From Lingula anatina (taxonomy: Eukaryota > Brachiopoda > Lingulata > Lingulida > Lingulidae): a stretch of 64,000 nt of DNA. This document shows positions 1 through 12,741 of the stretch, one piece after another. Numbering within the stretch: the stretch's first letter is position 1; each line of letters starts with the position of its first letter. The notes beneath the pieces are model-generated. The model was given only the letters and a program-made list of their open reading frames with translations, had not been told where the DNA came from and did no database searches. Position numbers and translations under genes: made by a program. The stretch lies in the NCBI RefSeq assembly GCF_001039355.2, contig NW_019775610.1, positions 62,001 through 126,000 of the forward strand. Reading direction: 5' to 3'.

Positions 1-1035
1 TGTTTGATATGATTTATCTGTATTTTAAGAGACATTTTGAGGGGTCTTGTTGTTTAAATGCAATTAACCAATTTTCTGGCTTACACAACCATTTTTAGCA
101 ATAGCCAACCATCACTATTAGGCAAAACTTGAACACACCGAAAAGAAGAAAGAAAAATATTTTGGAATTCTTATCTTCACGTCATGTGAGTTAAGGAAAT
201 AGTTCAATAGCAATGTGCCTTTCAGACATTATCACTAGCCACTTTTTCAAAATCTATCAAATTTATCACTTAAAACTGTTGCAGTTTGTCACACTTTAGC
301 ACCTTTTGCAAATCTCTAGAAGACAGCATTCAGTTTCTTGGGAGAAGTTTTTATTCATGTCAGTTGTTCCTTATTTAATAATTATTGTTCATTTTGCACA
401 TGGTAAAAATATAATGATTTTGCCTTTAAATGGTAGAAGCAATAGAATGCTTTTTAAGAGACATTTGATACTATTTAGACCAAGTCATGTTGACAGCTGT
501 ATTTAAATATTCATAATTAGTTGTAATGTCGATGTATAATTTTTACATTCCACACACGTTTGTATAAAAAATAAATCATACAATGCTAAGATATTTGACT
601 TTTATATCAGCACAAGTTCCTGCAATGGTGTTTTCCCTTGCAAACAGGAGATATAGTTGGTAACTTGATCACCAACTTCACTGACGGTTGCATAACTGCT
701 TGCATATCAAGTACTCCCAAGTTGAATCAAGTAATTTTCCTATTATTCTTTTATTATGTTCAATGGTTCTAGGTGCAGTATTTGTGGAAGTTTTGTTGAC
801 TACTCTAAAAGAATCCCACAAAGATATTTACAATTACCTTAGAGAAAATGTCTTGCCCCCTATTTTTTCCAAGTGATGGAGAGACTCATTTTTGCAGCCA
901 GATTGTATATTTTGATAGTTTATAAATTCAACTTAAAATATTGTTGTAAGAATATGTTTGTATAGGTCATTGTTGGCCATTCTTAGGTTTTTATAAGTGA
1001 TTTTTAGATGAAATAAACACCAGTTTCTTTTTCAA
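1..1035 (+). other. possible 3' UTR of an upstream gene
   Basis: No convincing coding exon is visible here. Canonical AATAAA hexamers occur at 570-575 and 1012-1017 on the plus strand, so the stretch could be the 3' untranslated tail of a plus-strand gene lying left of the window. This is inference only, because AATAAA is expected often in AT-rich DNA. Confidence 0.25.
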
Positions 1036-2399
1036 TAGAGAATGTCATATTTTGGTCAAGTATTTGATCACTAGTATCTTATTGACGGCCATTTTGGAGT
1101 TCTTTATGCTGTCGAGCATTTGAAAGTAATGATTGCATTTCCAACAATTGATTTTTTATCTCAATTGTAACAAATGGTGCCATTTGGTACGGTATAGAAC
1201 TATGATTCAGCCAGTCAAAATTCTAATTTCAAGAGGGGACCATTGGTGTGATTTTTTTCAGAAATCGAAGGGGGTGTTACATGTAGGACCCCCCTGACAC
1301 CCCCTAAATCTGCCACTAAAAACTATTGCTCCTAGTCCCGTTGCGGAGTATAAGTTTCTATTTAAGTACCCAGGCATTTTATATATTAATCGGTATGTGG
1401 GGCTTTAAGTAAGTTGAAATGTTACCCCCGTCTTAATTATGTTTTCACGATGAAACAGCGATTTTTGAAAGCCGTTAAGAGTCGTTTGATGGTTGTTTTG
1501 AACATAATGTATCACGGGCCTCAGTTTAAATGGCATGAAAACACGGAAACAGCAAAGATAGTGGTATTGAATAACTATTTCTGCACGGTTTCTTTTCACG
1601 TGCGCACACCCTCATACACATGTATAATCAAAACTGTGTGAAAAAAAAACAGTCGCGGCTAATCAAGCTGATAACAATATCCGCCAACAGTGTATCGTTT
1701 CGTAAAATTTTTCACTGTACAACTTAAGAAGTGTTATTCATATTTGAAACAATAAATCCAATTTTGCCAAGATAGCAGTGGTTGGTACGACGAAAAAAGT
1801 AGATTGAAAATATTTTATTTTAAGGTTTAAAACATCAGGAAGTTGCCTTTTTAATTTAAGATGTATTCTCGTGACGAGACAGATGACCCGCATTTTTGAT
1901 ACATATTAAACATTTCCATGTAGTTGAAGTTAATGAACTTTAAATACTTTGAGAGGCAAATATTAGCGACAACTAATTGTTATTTATTGGTATTTATTGT
2001 GGCATTCTTCTGCAAGTAGTTACATTGCAATATCACCCTATATAAAAGTTACATAAATGATATATACTTTGATAATAAGATGAATGTTTTTGCATTATTG
2101 ATGTCAATTGTGGTAGAGCTAGCGTATATTGCCCCCCAACTTTAAACAAAATATACATATATACAGTAAAATCACGAATGATGTTTATTTATGTATTTAT
2201 TATTATATATTTTAAATTATTTTTACATTCCGAGTTGAGTTGATCATCTAGATACATTTTTCTCTCGGAGAAATTGACTCTTTTCGTTTCGCTTGCGTCC
2301 ACATTAGGTAAACACCATCTTCATCATGCATATTCCATTTGATGCAAATTATGTGCAAGTATGGTCAATATCCGCCACCTCGCGTCGACGTGTTACAAG

Positions 2400-2705
2400 T
2401 CTAGCGCTGATTACACCATGTTTCAGATTTAACTGGCCACGTTTCTATCATCGGAATGCCCCTACCTTGCTGATAATAGAGGTCCTTTTCCAGTAATCTC
2501 AGCAACTCGGGATGCATATTATATCGTGCGTTTTCTCCCGCACCACAGACGCACCTTAATACTAGCTTTTGTTGCCGCACCAATTATCTTATGCTGATAG
2601 TTCCCATGTATAGGCCCCGAGCTGCTCTCTAGCCTTTCCTGTATTCCTTTTGTGTGATGGTCTACGTTGAAGCGTTATGCACCATTCATCACTGAACACA
2701 AATCT
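2400..2705 (-). pseudogene. possible decayed Tc1/mariner-like transposase fragment
   Basis: On the minus strand, just below 2705, one frame reads FVFSDEWCITLQRR. This resembles the F(S/T)DE block around the second catalytic aspartate of Tc1/mariner transposases. Further along another frame reads VRLWCGRKR, which loosely recalls the VMVWG block. Stops and frame changes separate the pieces. The match is short and could be chance. Confidence 0.2.
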
Positions 2706-4930
2706 GAGCACAATTCAAATCGCTGACATATGTGATCTGATATTCTTCAAGTGTTAGTTGAGCATTAACCTTTGGTGACAGTTCAGTCCTTCTATGACTA
2801 AATAACTGAAATTATTTAAGAAACATGAGGTGGAAAACAAATTTCTAAGGCAGTCTGGCTGCTTATCCGGTCACCTGAAATACAAAAAGTTTTATCTGAA
2901 GTTCGATCAGTTCGCCCAGATGCGCAATTCTCCACCTCTGACGGAACAGCACTCACAGTTCCTGAATATCAAGAAATGGGTCCACCCCTCTACTCACCCA
3001 AATACACACATACACCGTAAGGATTGCTGTAAAATGTGAAGGGTTTTGACGTATTTTTCCCTATCATTTTAAGTCAATTTAGTGTTTATAAATGTTGGAA
3101 AAATATTAAATAATTTGATAACCTCCTGCTACTTTGCTTCAACCTGCAAATTCAACAGGTTGGAGTAATGGTGCAAGGCCATTGCAAGAGACCATTTGTG
3201 TACTATTGGTGTATTTAAATAAAAATATTTATTTTCATTTTAAATAACCTCTACTTTTATCAGAAGTCATATGCATAAAGTACTGTCCCGCTGACTCACA
3301 GAACACGTAATCAATCGTTCACTTAAAAGTAACGGCAAGTGAAGAAAAAGTGGTCTTCGAATTTTTCTTTTTTTTTTATTTTGAAAATATCGGAATTAGA
3401 TAGTAGAAATCACTATGAAATTGTCAAGAAAACTATAAGATATTGACGTTTAAATCACTTTCTCAGCCTTTTTGCATCGTATCTGATAAATTAAAGTAGG
3501 AGTGGCGCTCTGCTGGGGCAGAAACTGATTCCCCTGTTTCTCTACTGGCTGAAATTCACCCGTGCGTTTCTTTTATATATAGAGGGAGGCACATGATCAT
3601 ATCTGTCAAACGTACGTATCTCATAGTAATCGATAGACGGAGATAATTTAAACATACCCTATAAGGTGTATGCCCGCTTGGTAACCTCAGGCAGTCGCTT
3701 TCTCGTCGCTCTGCGCACAACATCAGGCCATACCAGTATTTGCATAACACAGGTAAGAGCATATTATATTTATAGTTTATAAAACAGTCCCACTCAACCT
3801 TTTTCATTCAATATACCATTAATGAAGGTTGAATAATAATTCACTTTCTAAATAGAAGATGCGACTTTTCTAACCCGAATGATCAGTTTTGACGGAGTTC
3901 ATGCATGGAATTAAATCGGTTGTTTTTGCAATGTCACTGACAATTACGCATTCGCATTTTTATGTCTAAACTGGATTTAATAAGAAGTTGCAATAAGATG
4001 TATTTAACCACAACAGTTAAGATGCTTTAAAGTAAAGTTGTAATAAGAAAAGCAACAAATATGTGTGTATAATACATACCACATTTTACTTTTTCACATT
4101 TTTGCACGCTCTGTTTAACGCGACCTTTTAGAAATTCACCAATTCTAAAGATGTTAAAATGCTCAGACAGTAATGTTTTCATTTTTTATTCTGTCAGTAT
4201 ATGTAAAGGCTACCGGCAACCATGATTAAATTGCGCGCTCTCTTCCTGGACATGCCTCATATCGATAGAATTTATTTCGTCGTGAGGTGTGCAACAAGTC
4301 TACATTTATGCTCATTTCTGAATGTTAGTACACTTTTGTGCTCCGAATAAATTTTGGTTGCATAAATTCGTGTTGGACAGCTTGCAGCTACTCGTACCGT
4401 ATTCGACCAACCTTTTCATCGCTTGATTTTACATTAACATTGGATGACTAAAACGTCTCCAAAAATTATTTGCACCGCTCGAGTAAAATGGGCAAAACAT
4501 TTTTGATTGGGACTTTCCGTTCAGTCGTGAGATTTTTCGACTCTTTTAAGATCTTTTAACTTATCTAACAACAAAGATGAATGCGTTTCAAGTTTATGTC
4601 AAATTTTAAGACAAATATGATTTCCATCATTAAGATATTTTGAAACTAGTTATACATTTTTGGGCACTTCCATCACTGAGAACCGATATAAGTTTTTATA
4701 GCTATGATTTTGCGCACTGCTAGGTGCGGCTGGAAGGGTATCTTGACATATTTTGACCTGGTAACATTCACGATGACCGATGACCGCCAAAGGACCTACT
4801 TATTCGATATTACATTTACATAACAGTGTTTATTGAATACCCACCTTTCTACAACACATTTTACAGGTCCTATACGCTCAGTTGTGCATGACCGTCACTT
4901 CAATCTTTTATGCATCGTCTGAAGGCCTGG

Positions 4931-5250
4931 ATCATATGTGACAAAGAAGTTTTTTTTTTATTATTTTTTGCAAAATGAAAATATAGATGGAGTTGTGCAG
5001 TAATAGTAGCCTACCAATCGGTGAACATTTTTTAGATGTTATGCAGTAGTCTTAGAATTTGAGGATGAGGACTAGTAAAGTAACACTAGTAACGCTATAC
5101 TCTTACAAGCGTCTGACAAAAAGTCTATATCATGTGTGTCAAAGAAGTTGTTCGTCTTTTTTTTCAAAAACAATATAGATGAAGTTGGACAGTGTGAGTA
5201 GCCTAGCCACCGGAGAACATTTTCCAGCTGTTATGTAGAAACACCATACC
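4931..5250. repeat. diverged direct repeat, two units
   Basis: Two units of about 120 bp, at 4931-5050 and 5129-5250, are spaced about 198 bp apart. They share an ordered series of words: a CATRTGTG start, CAAAGAAGTT, a T-rich run, ATATAGATGRAGTTG, GTAGCCTA and GAACATTTT. They differ at many positions, so the duplication is old. No coding frame is conserved between the units. Confidence 0.55.
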
Positions 5251-5720
5251 ATAAAAGCAACCTCGAAAATCTCAGAAACAAATATAAAATCCGCTTGTAA
5301 TAGGCGTTAGAGCACCTTTCGCCTCACAGGTGTGCTCTGACAAAAATAATAAAAGTAATGTTCTAATTCAGCCCGAACTGAACATAAATTGTTTGTTAAT
5401 TCATCGTGCCTATCTGAATAAGTTTAAAACGCCGTTTCAGATATCATCCGAACCAGTTAGCCTGCAGATTGCCAAGTGGCCATATTTCTATGTAAAAAAA
5501 AAAAATGCAGAAGAAAATGACGAAAAGTAAATATGAAAAAATATGAAAATTAATGTGAGAATTTACCATGAACATCACTTTCATCTGACTTGTGTTTAGC
5601 TAATAGAGTACTGAAACTGTCCTACTTTGCAGTGTGCTGGGTGGCCAGGGCCAAGTGACAGAAAAAGCAGACATAAGGTTTATAAAGGTATTATCTTTGT
5701 AAAAAGTCGAGTAGTAGTAA

Positions 5721-5945
5721 AACCCCTTTTACACTGGGCGGCGTCCCTTCTGCGTCCTATGTGCGACAATGAAAATTAATGGCATCGCTGTGGTCGTAAA
5801 AAAGGGGGCAATAGCATCGCTTTGGTTGCAAAATAAATGCTCAATGATTTTTCAGTTGTCAGCACATAAAGTGTTTTTTTTTTAACTTTGAAACAGGACC
5901 ATGCTACGGGACGCAGAAAGGACGCCGTCCAGTGTAAAGGGGGCT
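5721..5945. mobile_element. Harbinger-like MITE, family C copy 1 (225 bp)
   Basis: Long imperfect terminal inverted repeats start AACCCCTTTTACACTGG on the left and, read on the opposite strand, AGCCCCCTTTACACTGG on the right. They continue into GCGTCC..TCTGCGTCC on both arms. The 3-bp direct repeat TAA lies exactly outside both ends (5718-5720 and 5946-5948), as expected of PIF/Harbinger (Tourist-like) insertions. There is no transposase frame. A longer relative in the opposite orientation lies at 57624-57976. Confidence 0.7.
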
Positions 5946-6869
5946 TAAGCAACGAGTAAATAGTCATTGTCATATCTCGTGACATGTTCTAAACAAACAT
6001 AAGTGTCCCGATGAGACCGCCGTTTTTTCTACAAAAATAGTAGAACTGACCGGATAGCGAGGGCAAAAGATGAGAAAGCCCAGACAGCAAAAGTATGTTC
6101 CATGTAACATATATTACGATTTAAAATGCTCCGAGTTTTACCATTTTCCCCTAAAATCCCTTTCTTTCTGGAGGCAAGAGGAGTCCCCCCTCCCCCCTCC
6201 AAAGGTTTATTAATTTTTAATTAATTTAAAAATTACAAATCCCTTCTTCTTAAAATATGAAAAGGCGATTATATATATAAATGTTCAATTTCAATCAGAA
6301 TTCATACAAGACTGAGCGCGCATGTTTTGCATAGTGCGTGCAAATTATTTCTTATACAACCACGTCCCAGGTGTAATTTCCCCCTAGTAATTATTCGGTT
6401 GTCGTGCATAGATGGTTGTTGCATGATTATGATTATGTATGGATTAACTAACGGTTTCAGCTCGACTTCCTAAAAATTGAGAAGACTAATCTGTAGTTCA
6501 TCAAAGATAATATCTTTGTTCCCTGTCATTTTAATGTCATCTCTTGCTCCTTTACATCTGACAATGTATCGTGTCCTCTCGTCACGGCCATATTGATATG
6601 GTAGTGACTACCGACACATGAATATGACACCAGTTCAAATATGGCGCATCTAATTGGAAATGAACTCAGTGACGCCGTTACGAAACATGTTTATACTTAT
6701 AAATGACAGACACATCTTTCAAGCGAACCAAGAGGTTTGACTATTTTTCCATTTGTAATCCGTTTTCTTTTAAACTGTTAACATGTTAATTCTTCGTTTT
6801 TTTATGCATAATACTCCCACTCCCTTTCCAGTATTCTGTGCATATTAAAGGCAAAAAGTTAAGTTACAG

Positions 6870-6881
6870 TTACATGTCTTC

Positions 6882-6924
<43 letters not shown>

Positions 6925-6945
6925 TTACATGTCTTCCATACATAT
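6870..6945. repeat. AC/AT microsatellite between duplicated flanks
   Basis: An (AC)n run of about 32 bp (6885-6916) grades into (AT)n. The word TTACATGTCTTCCATACA occurs on both sides of it (from about 6870 and again from about 6925), so the tract sits inside a short direct duplication. Confidence 0.7.
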
Positions 6946-8178
6946 ATATAAACTGGATCACAGTGGACATCAATGGAGCTCGTTATGTGATCACTTTGGC
7001 ATGCCAATTACCCAATTGACTCAGCAAATATTTCCATATTGCATACCTTATAAAACAAACCTTTGCGAGAGACATGCGTTACAGACACGATTTGATAATA
7101 CATATTGTAAACCACATAGTCAGTTGGTGACCTACAACTTAAAAGTGACGACAGTGAAAATTATAAAATGTTTTATTCTTGCAAGCCGTAGAAACTAAAA
7201 TTAAGTGCCCTTTATGGCATTGCATATGAAATTGTTGACGTAATCTTTGGTGCAGTGACTTTTTAGGCATGTGATGGCAATGTAATAAATGTGGTTACGT
7301 ACTACACTGAATCGCTTTGCTTTGGAGAGCAACGGAAAAAACAAAACCTTCATTTGATCTTGAAAAAATGGCTCAAAGGTCAAATCCAAGGTCATATTTG
7401 TAATATCCATATATTTCCCCGAATACCGGTTTAGGTACTTTAGGCAAATCCTTCAAAATAAAGCAAATCCCCTTTTTAGGTGGACTGAATATATGTAAGG
7501 CACTTCTACTTGCCATGACCAATTTCTCCAATAAGTATCACCAACCTAGGCTAAGAAGATGTCAACAAAAATATACCCTATGACCTTGCCCTTTGACCTA
7601 GTGACATGAATATGTATAGGCCACTTCAACTGGTCATTACCAATGTCTCTCTCAACTATCGGGATCTTAGCACATAAGATACAGGAAATTATATTTTGAA
7701 GACAAAAAGACAGAGCGACCACCGATCACAAGGGTGATTCCAGTATAACCCCCTCCCCTCAAAATCGTTTGCGAGAGCATAAATATGACGTGAATACATG
7801 GCGTTGTTATATGTATAACACGGTAGTGTTACAAATTTAGTAAGAATTAAGTTTAAAATCAAAGATACCACTGAGGGTAGACTGTGCAGGGGACTTCGTG
7901 GTCCCAACTTGTTGTAGTCCGTGTGAGAAGAATAAAAGTTCCTTCCACATAAAAAAGATCTTTGTTGATAACTATATATTGTGACGAGTAGTTGCTGTCC
8001 ATAAAACGCCCCGTCACATTCGATTCAAATAAATACTGGTATAAGTTATAACGGTATTTGCTCTTTATTGCTTTATTCAAAACTCTTTTCATATTGAGCT
8101 AGTGGTATGATCTCAGTTTTCCGTTTACACTGTTTTATGCACTGTGCGATTTGTTTCAGACAAGAAAACTTGAGAGCC

Positions 8179-9673
8179 ATGGACGAGATTCCTAAAGAAA
8201 ACACTCAAAGAAACGAACCTGTCGAAAACCCCCAGTTTATGGTACGTATTACATGACAGGCGCTTGAAATAAATATACCCATTTTTTTTTGTAATAACTC
8301 AGATACCAAAAATGTAGCCGAAACAATCTTTTTAATCGCTGGCCTGGGTACGACCCCCCGAAGCCTTGGTTGACTAATGAATATCGTTTCAGTCTTGGTG
8401 CCCTATGCCCTTGGCTTTCTTCGTCACAAATGCATGCATGAAAAATAGCACACGTGCTGAACTTGCTTATGCACCGGTTGGTGAACCTTTCGATGCACAC
8501 TAATATCGGGGCATAAGTAAACTAAGCACCCGTGTTATATTTTAGCCAACATGTGTAGGTACTCGCACATATCATATTATACGTATTAAGTGTAAAAAAA
8601 AGACAAAACGACAAAGTTATCAATAGGCTCAATGTTCTTCTGTCTTGGGAGAGTGTACTGCTATTCACCTAATACCTCCTGAAAAAATTATCGATTGCTA
8701 GTCGGATTTATGTCCTGATGAAAGTTCCCGGTATGTACATTTTAAGGGGAATTATACAAAGTTTAGTGTTTTTCGTTTCAACAATTAAATGTATGGTTTG
8801 AGTAAACTAATTAACAAGAAACTATGTTTAAAACGTTATATTTGGAACTACTTTTCTTTTTTTTGGCACAGCCGACGTCTGCCACAGCCGAAGACACCTC
8901 CGACAACTCCCGCACAGGATGTTGCAGAAGAAAACGACCATTTTCATTGGCGGCATTTTTGAAGAAATACTTCTGGGAGGGTGAGTTGTTTCTTGATTGT
9001 TCTGTCGGCGACGTAGTTTTAGATATTCTCTCACAAAGTCTCAGTGGCGGGGTTTAGGGGGGTGGGGGGGGGGGGGGGGTCCTGACGGAAGTACATTGGG
9101 GGAGAGAGGGTTGGTTTCGCATCCTAGGACCCCCTTCAAATAATCCTGGATCCGCCCTTGAGTCTTGTTAGACTTTCCAATTAAAGCGCAAGCACAAAAT
9201 CCAAAATCTTGCTCAATGTAGATGGAATAAAAATACATCAACAGACGATATAAAATAATGTTCTTATAAAATGCAGGATTTTACATATAATGGTTGTCCG
9301 TGGGGCCTGCTGCTATTTTTAAAACGATTCTTTGAAGTTGTTTACTAGGGTACAGATTCGTGTAATGTTACATGTAAAAAAAGCGACCAAAGCACCGTGG
9401 CAACAGAACGCAATGTGATATGTCGGTCTACACATGTAACATGCAATGCCAGGATTTCATAAACAAACAAACGATATGCACATGACGCACAGAACCCAGA
9501 CTTAAGAATGTGCACCTAAGCAACAGATATGCACGGTGTTTACATCGTTTATATTTCTGTAACAGAAATTCTGTTGTTCATAAATCCAAAATATTTTTTT
9601 TCGAAGACCACTCAACTGCGTCATTTTTGCACTTTCAGAATAAAAAATATCTTAAAGACAGCGGTGAATATAA

Positions 9674-9709
<36 letters not shown>

Positions 9710-11579
9710 GAAAATGTGTTGTAGTCAACAAAGTACAATAAGTATGACGTGACTCGCGCAATCATTTTCTTCGTGCTTTTCTTTTTGATGTGTACCTTTC
9801 TTATGCTTCAAGCTTTTGAATAGGTTGACTTAACAAATTCAAAGCCAGTTTCAAATGCTTCAATAATATGCTTTTATGATGTCATCTGTAAGTCTCGTGA
9901 GTGTCTGGTACATCAATAAAAAATACATGTTATGGCTAAGCACCATCAACAGTTATTTATATACAATCTTGCAAAATACAGTCATCTTTATTCCAAAATA
10001 GCTTATTTGGAATTTTGCTTAAAATCATATATTATAACAATCATCAGCATTAGCTTTTCTTGAATAAATCCTACGGTGATTTCAAAGCAAGTATTCATCT
10101 GACATTTTTTTCATTTTTAGGTCAATCCTTGACTGCCACTCACCAGAAAGCCATTGAGACCATACGACATGATGCCAAGTGGTATCAGAAAGCGATGATA
10201 TTACATCGCCGAATTATTGGAATCCTCATCCCAAGTTCCTTGTTTCTCTTCATATGGCTGACTATCATGGCCAAGCGGAACCTGTGGCACCTTTTCAATG
10301 AAAAGTATTTCATGTCCATTACGATGGTTTTCGGATCATTGATTGCAGGTATTAGACATGCTTTTCAAAACATGTTTAAACATTTACATTTTCTTTAAAC
10401 TAGTATCTACGTTTTGTATCTGTTGAATTGTTCAAGGGAAAAGTGGAAGAGTCACACTCTAAGAATAAGAAATTAAGTCTAGGTCTTAGGTTTAAGTGAG
10501 GCTACCCATGCCTGATGTGGTTCATACAAATAGGGCTCCTTAGTGCTTTTCATGGCAAAGGTTTTATTTCTGTAGGAATGACCAGCGAAGGGGGTGGTGC
10601 CGTCGCCTTCCCTGTGATGACCCTTGCCTTTGGAATCAAGCCTTCCATCGCCCGCGATTTCTCCCTGATGATCCAGTCAGCCGGGATGACTGCCGCTGCC
10701 TTTACCATCATCTGGATGAAGGTTCAGTTGGAATGGCATTCCATTATATTCTGCTCCCTTGGGGGAGGAATTGGTACAATCGTCGGCTTAGAGTTCATAG
10801 ATCCGCGACTCACCCCGCAACAGAAGAAAATGGGATTTGTATGCATCTGGTTTTCTTTCGCTTTCGTTTTGTTCTGGTTGAACAGATATCACAAGAGGCG
10901 CACGTTTCCGAAAATTCCAAATTTCAACTGGTGGAAAGCGCTAGTGCTTATTGCCACAGGTCTTCTTGGTGGAGTATTTACAGCTTTTGCGGGAAGTGGA
11001 CTAGATATATGTAGTTTCAGCATCCTTACGCTACTATTCCGTGTGAGCGAGAAAACGTCAACTCCAACATCTGTCATTTTAATGGCCGGAAACACCGTGG
11101 TTGGGTTTTACTGGCGGAGCGTGATCATGGAAGCAATAGAATTGGAAAGCTGGGAGTTTCTAGCTGTTTGTGTTCCCATCGTCGTGTTTGGGGCTCCCTT
11201 GGGCTCTGTCATTGGCACCCATTTCCATCGCCTGGTTTTGGCTGGTTTGATCTACATCATAGACACAGTCGCTTTGGTGAGTGCCTTCGCTATCGTGCGT
11301 CCTTTGTCCGTTGAGTTCGTCTTGGTATGCGTAGGTATCATAGTCTTCGGAGCACTTTCGTTTTTCTTGCTTTCCCGAGCAGGCCAGAAGTTCTTAGAAG
11401 TCAGCGAGAGGGGAGAAGAGGACATGTGGGCTGAAGAACACAAGAAATGGGACGAAGAAAAAGACCTCGAATTGCGCATTCAGAATGGTGAACCATCCGC
11501 CGTAGAGGAAACTTCCAGTCAAGCGAACACGGCCGACGAAGGGCAAATCAATGCTGCATTTGAAGACAGTAAACCATAG
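8179..11579 (+). CDS. TauE/SafE-family membrane transporter (sulfite exporter-like)
   Basis: The exons are 8179-8241, 8872-8980, 10121-10348 and 10576-11579; phases 0/1/1 join without a stop to give 467 residues. The family (Pfam TauE, PF01925) exports sulfite or organosulfur anions in bacteria; its animal substrates are largely unknown, so the substrate here is inference. Residues 1-85 are polar, followed by a membrane span near 89-108. Two internal repeats are visible, each with a glycine-rich re-entrant-like segment: GMTSEGGGAVAFPVMTLAFG (134-153) and GGVFTAFAGSGLDICSF (265-281). Further hydrophobic spans follow. The last 70 or so residues form a charged, acidic cytoplasmic-type tail. The start lies in a strong context (gccATGG) shortly after a possible acceptor at 8158-8159, so a 5' untranslated exon may lie upstream. 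I am confident of the family, less so of the exact N terminus. Confidence 0.88.
9042..9160. mobile_element. short hAT-like element with 5-bp target duplication
   Basis: The 119-bp unit begins CAGTGGCGGGGTTTAGG and ends CCTGGATCCGCCCTTG, so its ends are inverted relatives of each other. AGTCT is directly repeated immediately outside both ends (9037-9041 and 9161-9165). CA...TG termini and a 5-bp duplication fit the hAT5-type group. The centre is a G-rich run (9064-9079) and C-rich words. It lies in intron 2 of the TauE/SafE gene, 61 bp after the exon 2 donor. Confidence 0.55.
9677..9707 (+). repeat. poly(A) tract
   Basis: An uninterrupted run of about 31 A residues in intron 2 of the TauE/SafE gene. 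No retroposed gene or tRNA-like head is apparent in front of it. Confidence 0.85.
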
Positions 11580-12538
11580 TGTTTATAAGCATTACCCTGA
11601 CAATGTATTATTCATCATACGTATGGGTCATCAGAGATTTCATATACATGTGTCTGAATATTAACGGAACTAGTGTCACGAAAATTTTGTTATAATTCGA
11701 AATGACATAGTACATGGTTTCCCCTTCATATTGACACTCTTTAGGTCGTATTCCTTTCCACACTTCTCTGCCACGCTTTTATGCACGTGTTAGGGGGTTC
11801 TCAGCAAGGTAACGTTTTTATTCACCAGGTTTTGCTTGCGTGACTTTTGTCCTTTTCCCGAGCCCAAGGGGGTTGTCAATAGCCTGAATAGAGACGGGGA
11901 GATATAATACTGTTATAGCGACAACGACAAGATTTGAAGCTTTCAAACATTTATTCACTGACTCATTTTTCATACAAATTTAATAGTATTAATAGTATAT
12001 TTTTCCGCACCGATCACGCATTTACTTGTTTTCCTCTTTTGCGTGATTACCAGAATTATCCATTCTGATTTGTCATTCCACCATTCCTCATTTCCTTATT
12101 AGGCAAACTCTAAGAGCCTTGTTTTCATTTAGAACTCTAAAGCTATCTATCATACTTAGATCGTACCCAAAACTCAGTTTGCATGTCTTATACACGAGGA
12201 AGAACTTACAATTTAATTTTGAAATTAACCAATCAAAAACACTTTATGTGACTTTGACATTTACCATCTTATTTAAACACAAACATAATTTCCACACATG
12301 TTGACTCTTAAGGAAATTAAACTTGCACTCAATAACTCGCTTGATTTTTACTTACTTGCTTTTATTTTACTTGTAACGTGCAACTAGTGAATGTGAACCA
12401 TCATCTTTACAAAAATGTCAATTGTCACACACCTCAGTGGTTATTACTCATACCCATCAACACTAGCCAAGGTCTTGGGTGAGACCGAAAGCTTTGAGGT
12501 AGGCTTCAGATGAAAATTCAAAAAGCTAGTCGGCACTG

Positions 12539-12741
12539 AACTTCATAAGATCTTCACACTTCTTCACAGAGGATTTAAACCTGGATATCAAGGAAAACTG
12601 TTTTGAAGGTCTGGAGGCGAAAATGAAGGGGCTGAGACGCATCCCAGACGAACCCTTCAAGCAGTGACTACTACAAGCGTGGCAGAAAGGGACAGAAAAA
12701 AGTGAATAAGACTCTAAGGGGAACGCCATGCAGTATTTTAT
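12539..12741 (+). pseudogene. possible decayed mariner-like transposase C terminus
   Basis: One plus-strand frame, broken by two stops, reads GLRRIPDEPFKQ, then LLQAWQKGTEKSE, then MQYF. The spacing and words resemble the C-terminal block of mariner-like transposases (IPxxxF ... QQWQKRxxKCI ... GxYF). The similarity is short and no inverted repeats were found around it. Confidence 0.25.

Larger units (their letters stand above)
1036..8159. other. intergenic region, repeat-bearing
   Basis: No gene with a supported exon chain was found. The stretch holds a solo transposon-like end near 1290-1315, a possible decayed Tc1-like transposase fragment (about 2400-2705), a diverged direct duplication (4931-5250), a Harbinger-like MITE (5721-5945) and an AC/AT microsatellite (6885-6925). 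The open frames seen are short, lack domain similarity that I recognise, and have no matching splice partners. Confidence 0.6.

Noticed and set aside
9510-9752. Open frames ending in poly-lysine
   Set aside because: The lysine run is translation of the poly(A) tract in a TauE/SafE intron.
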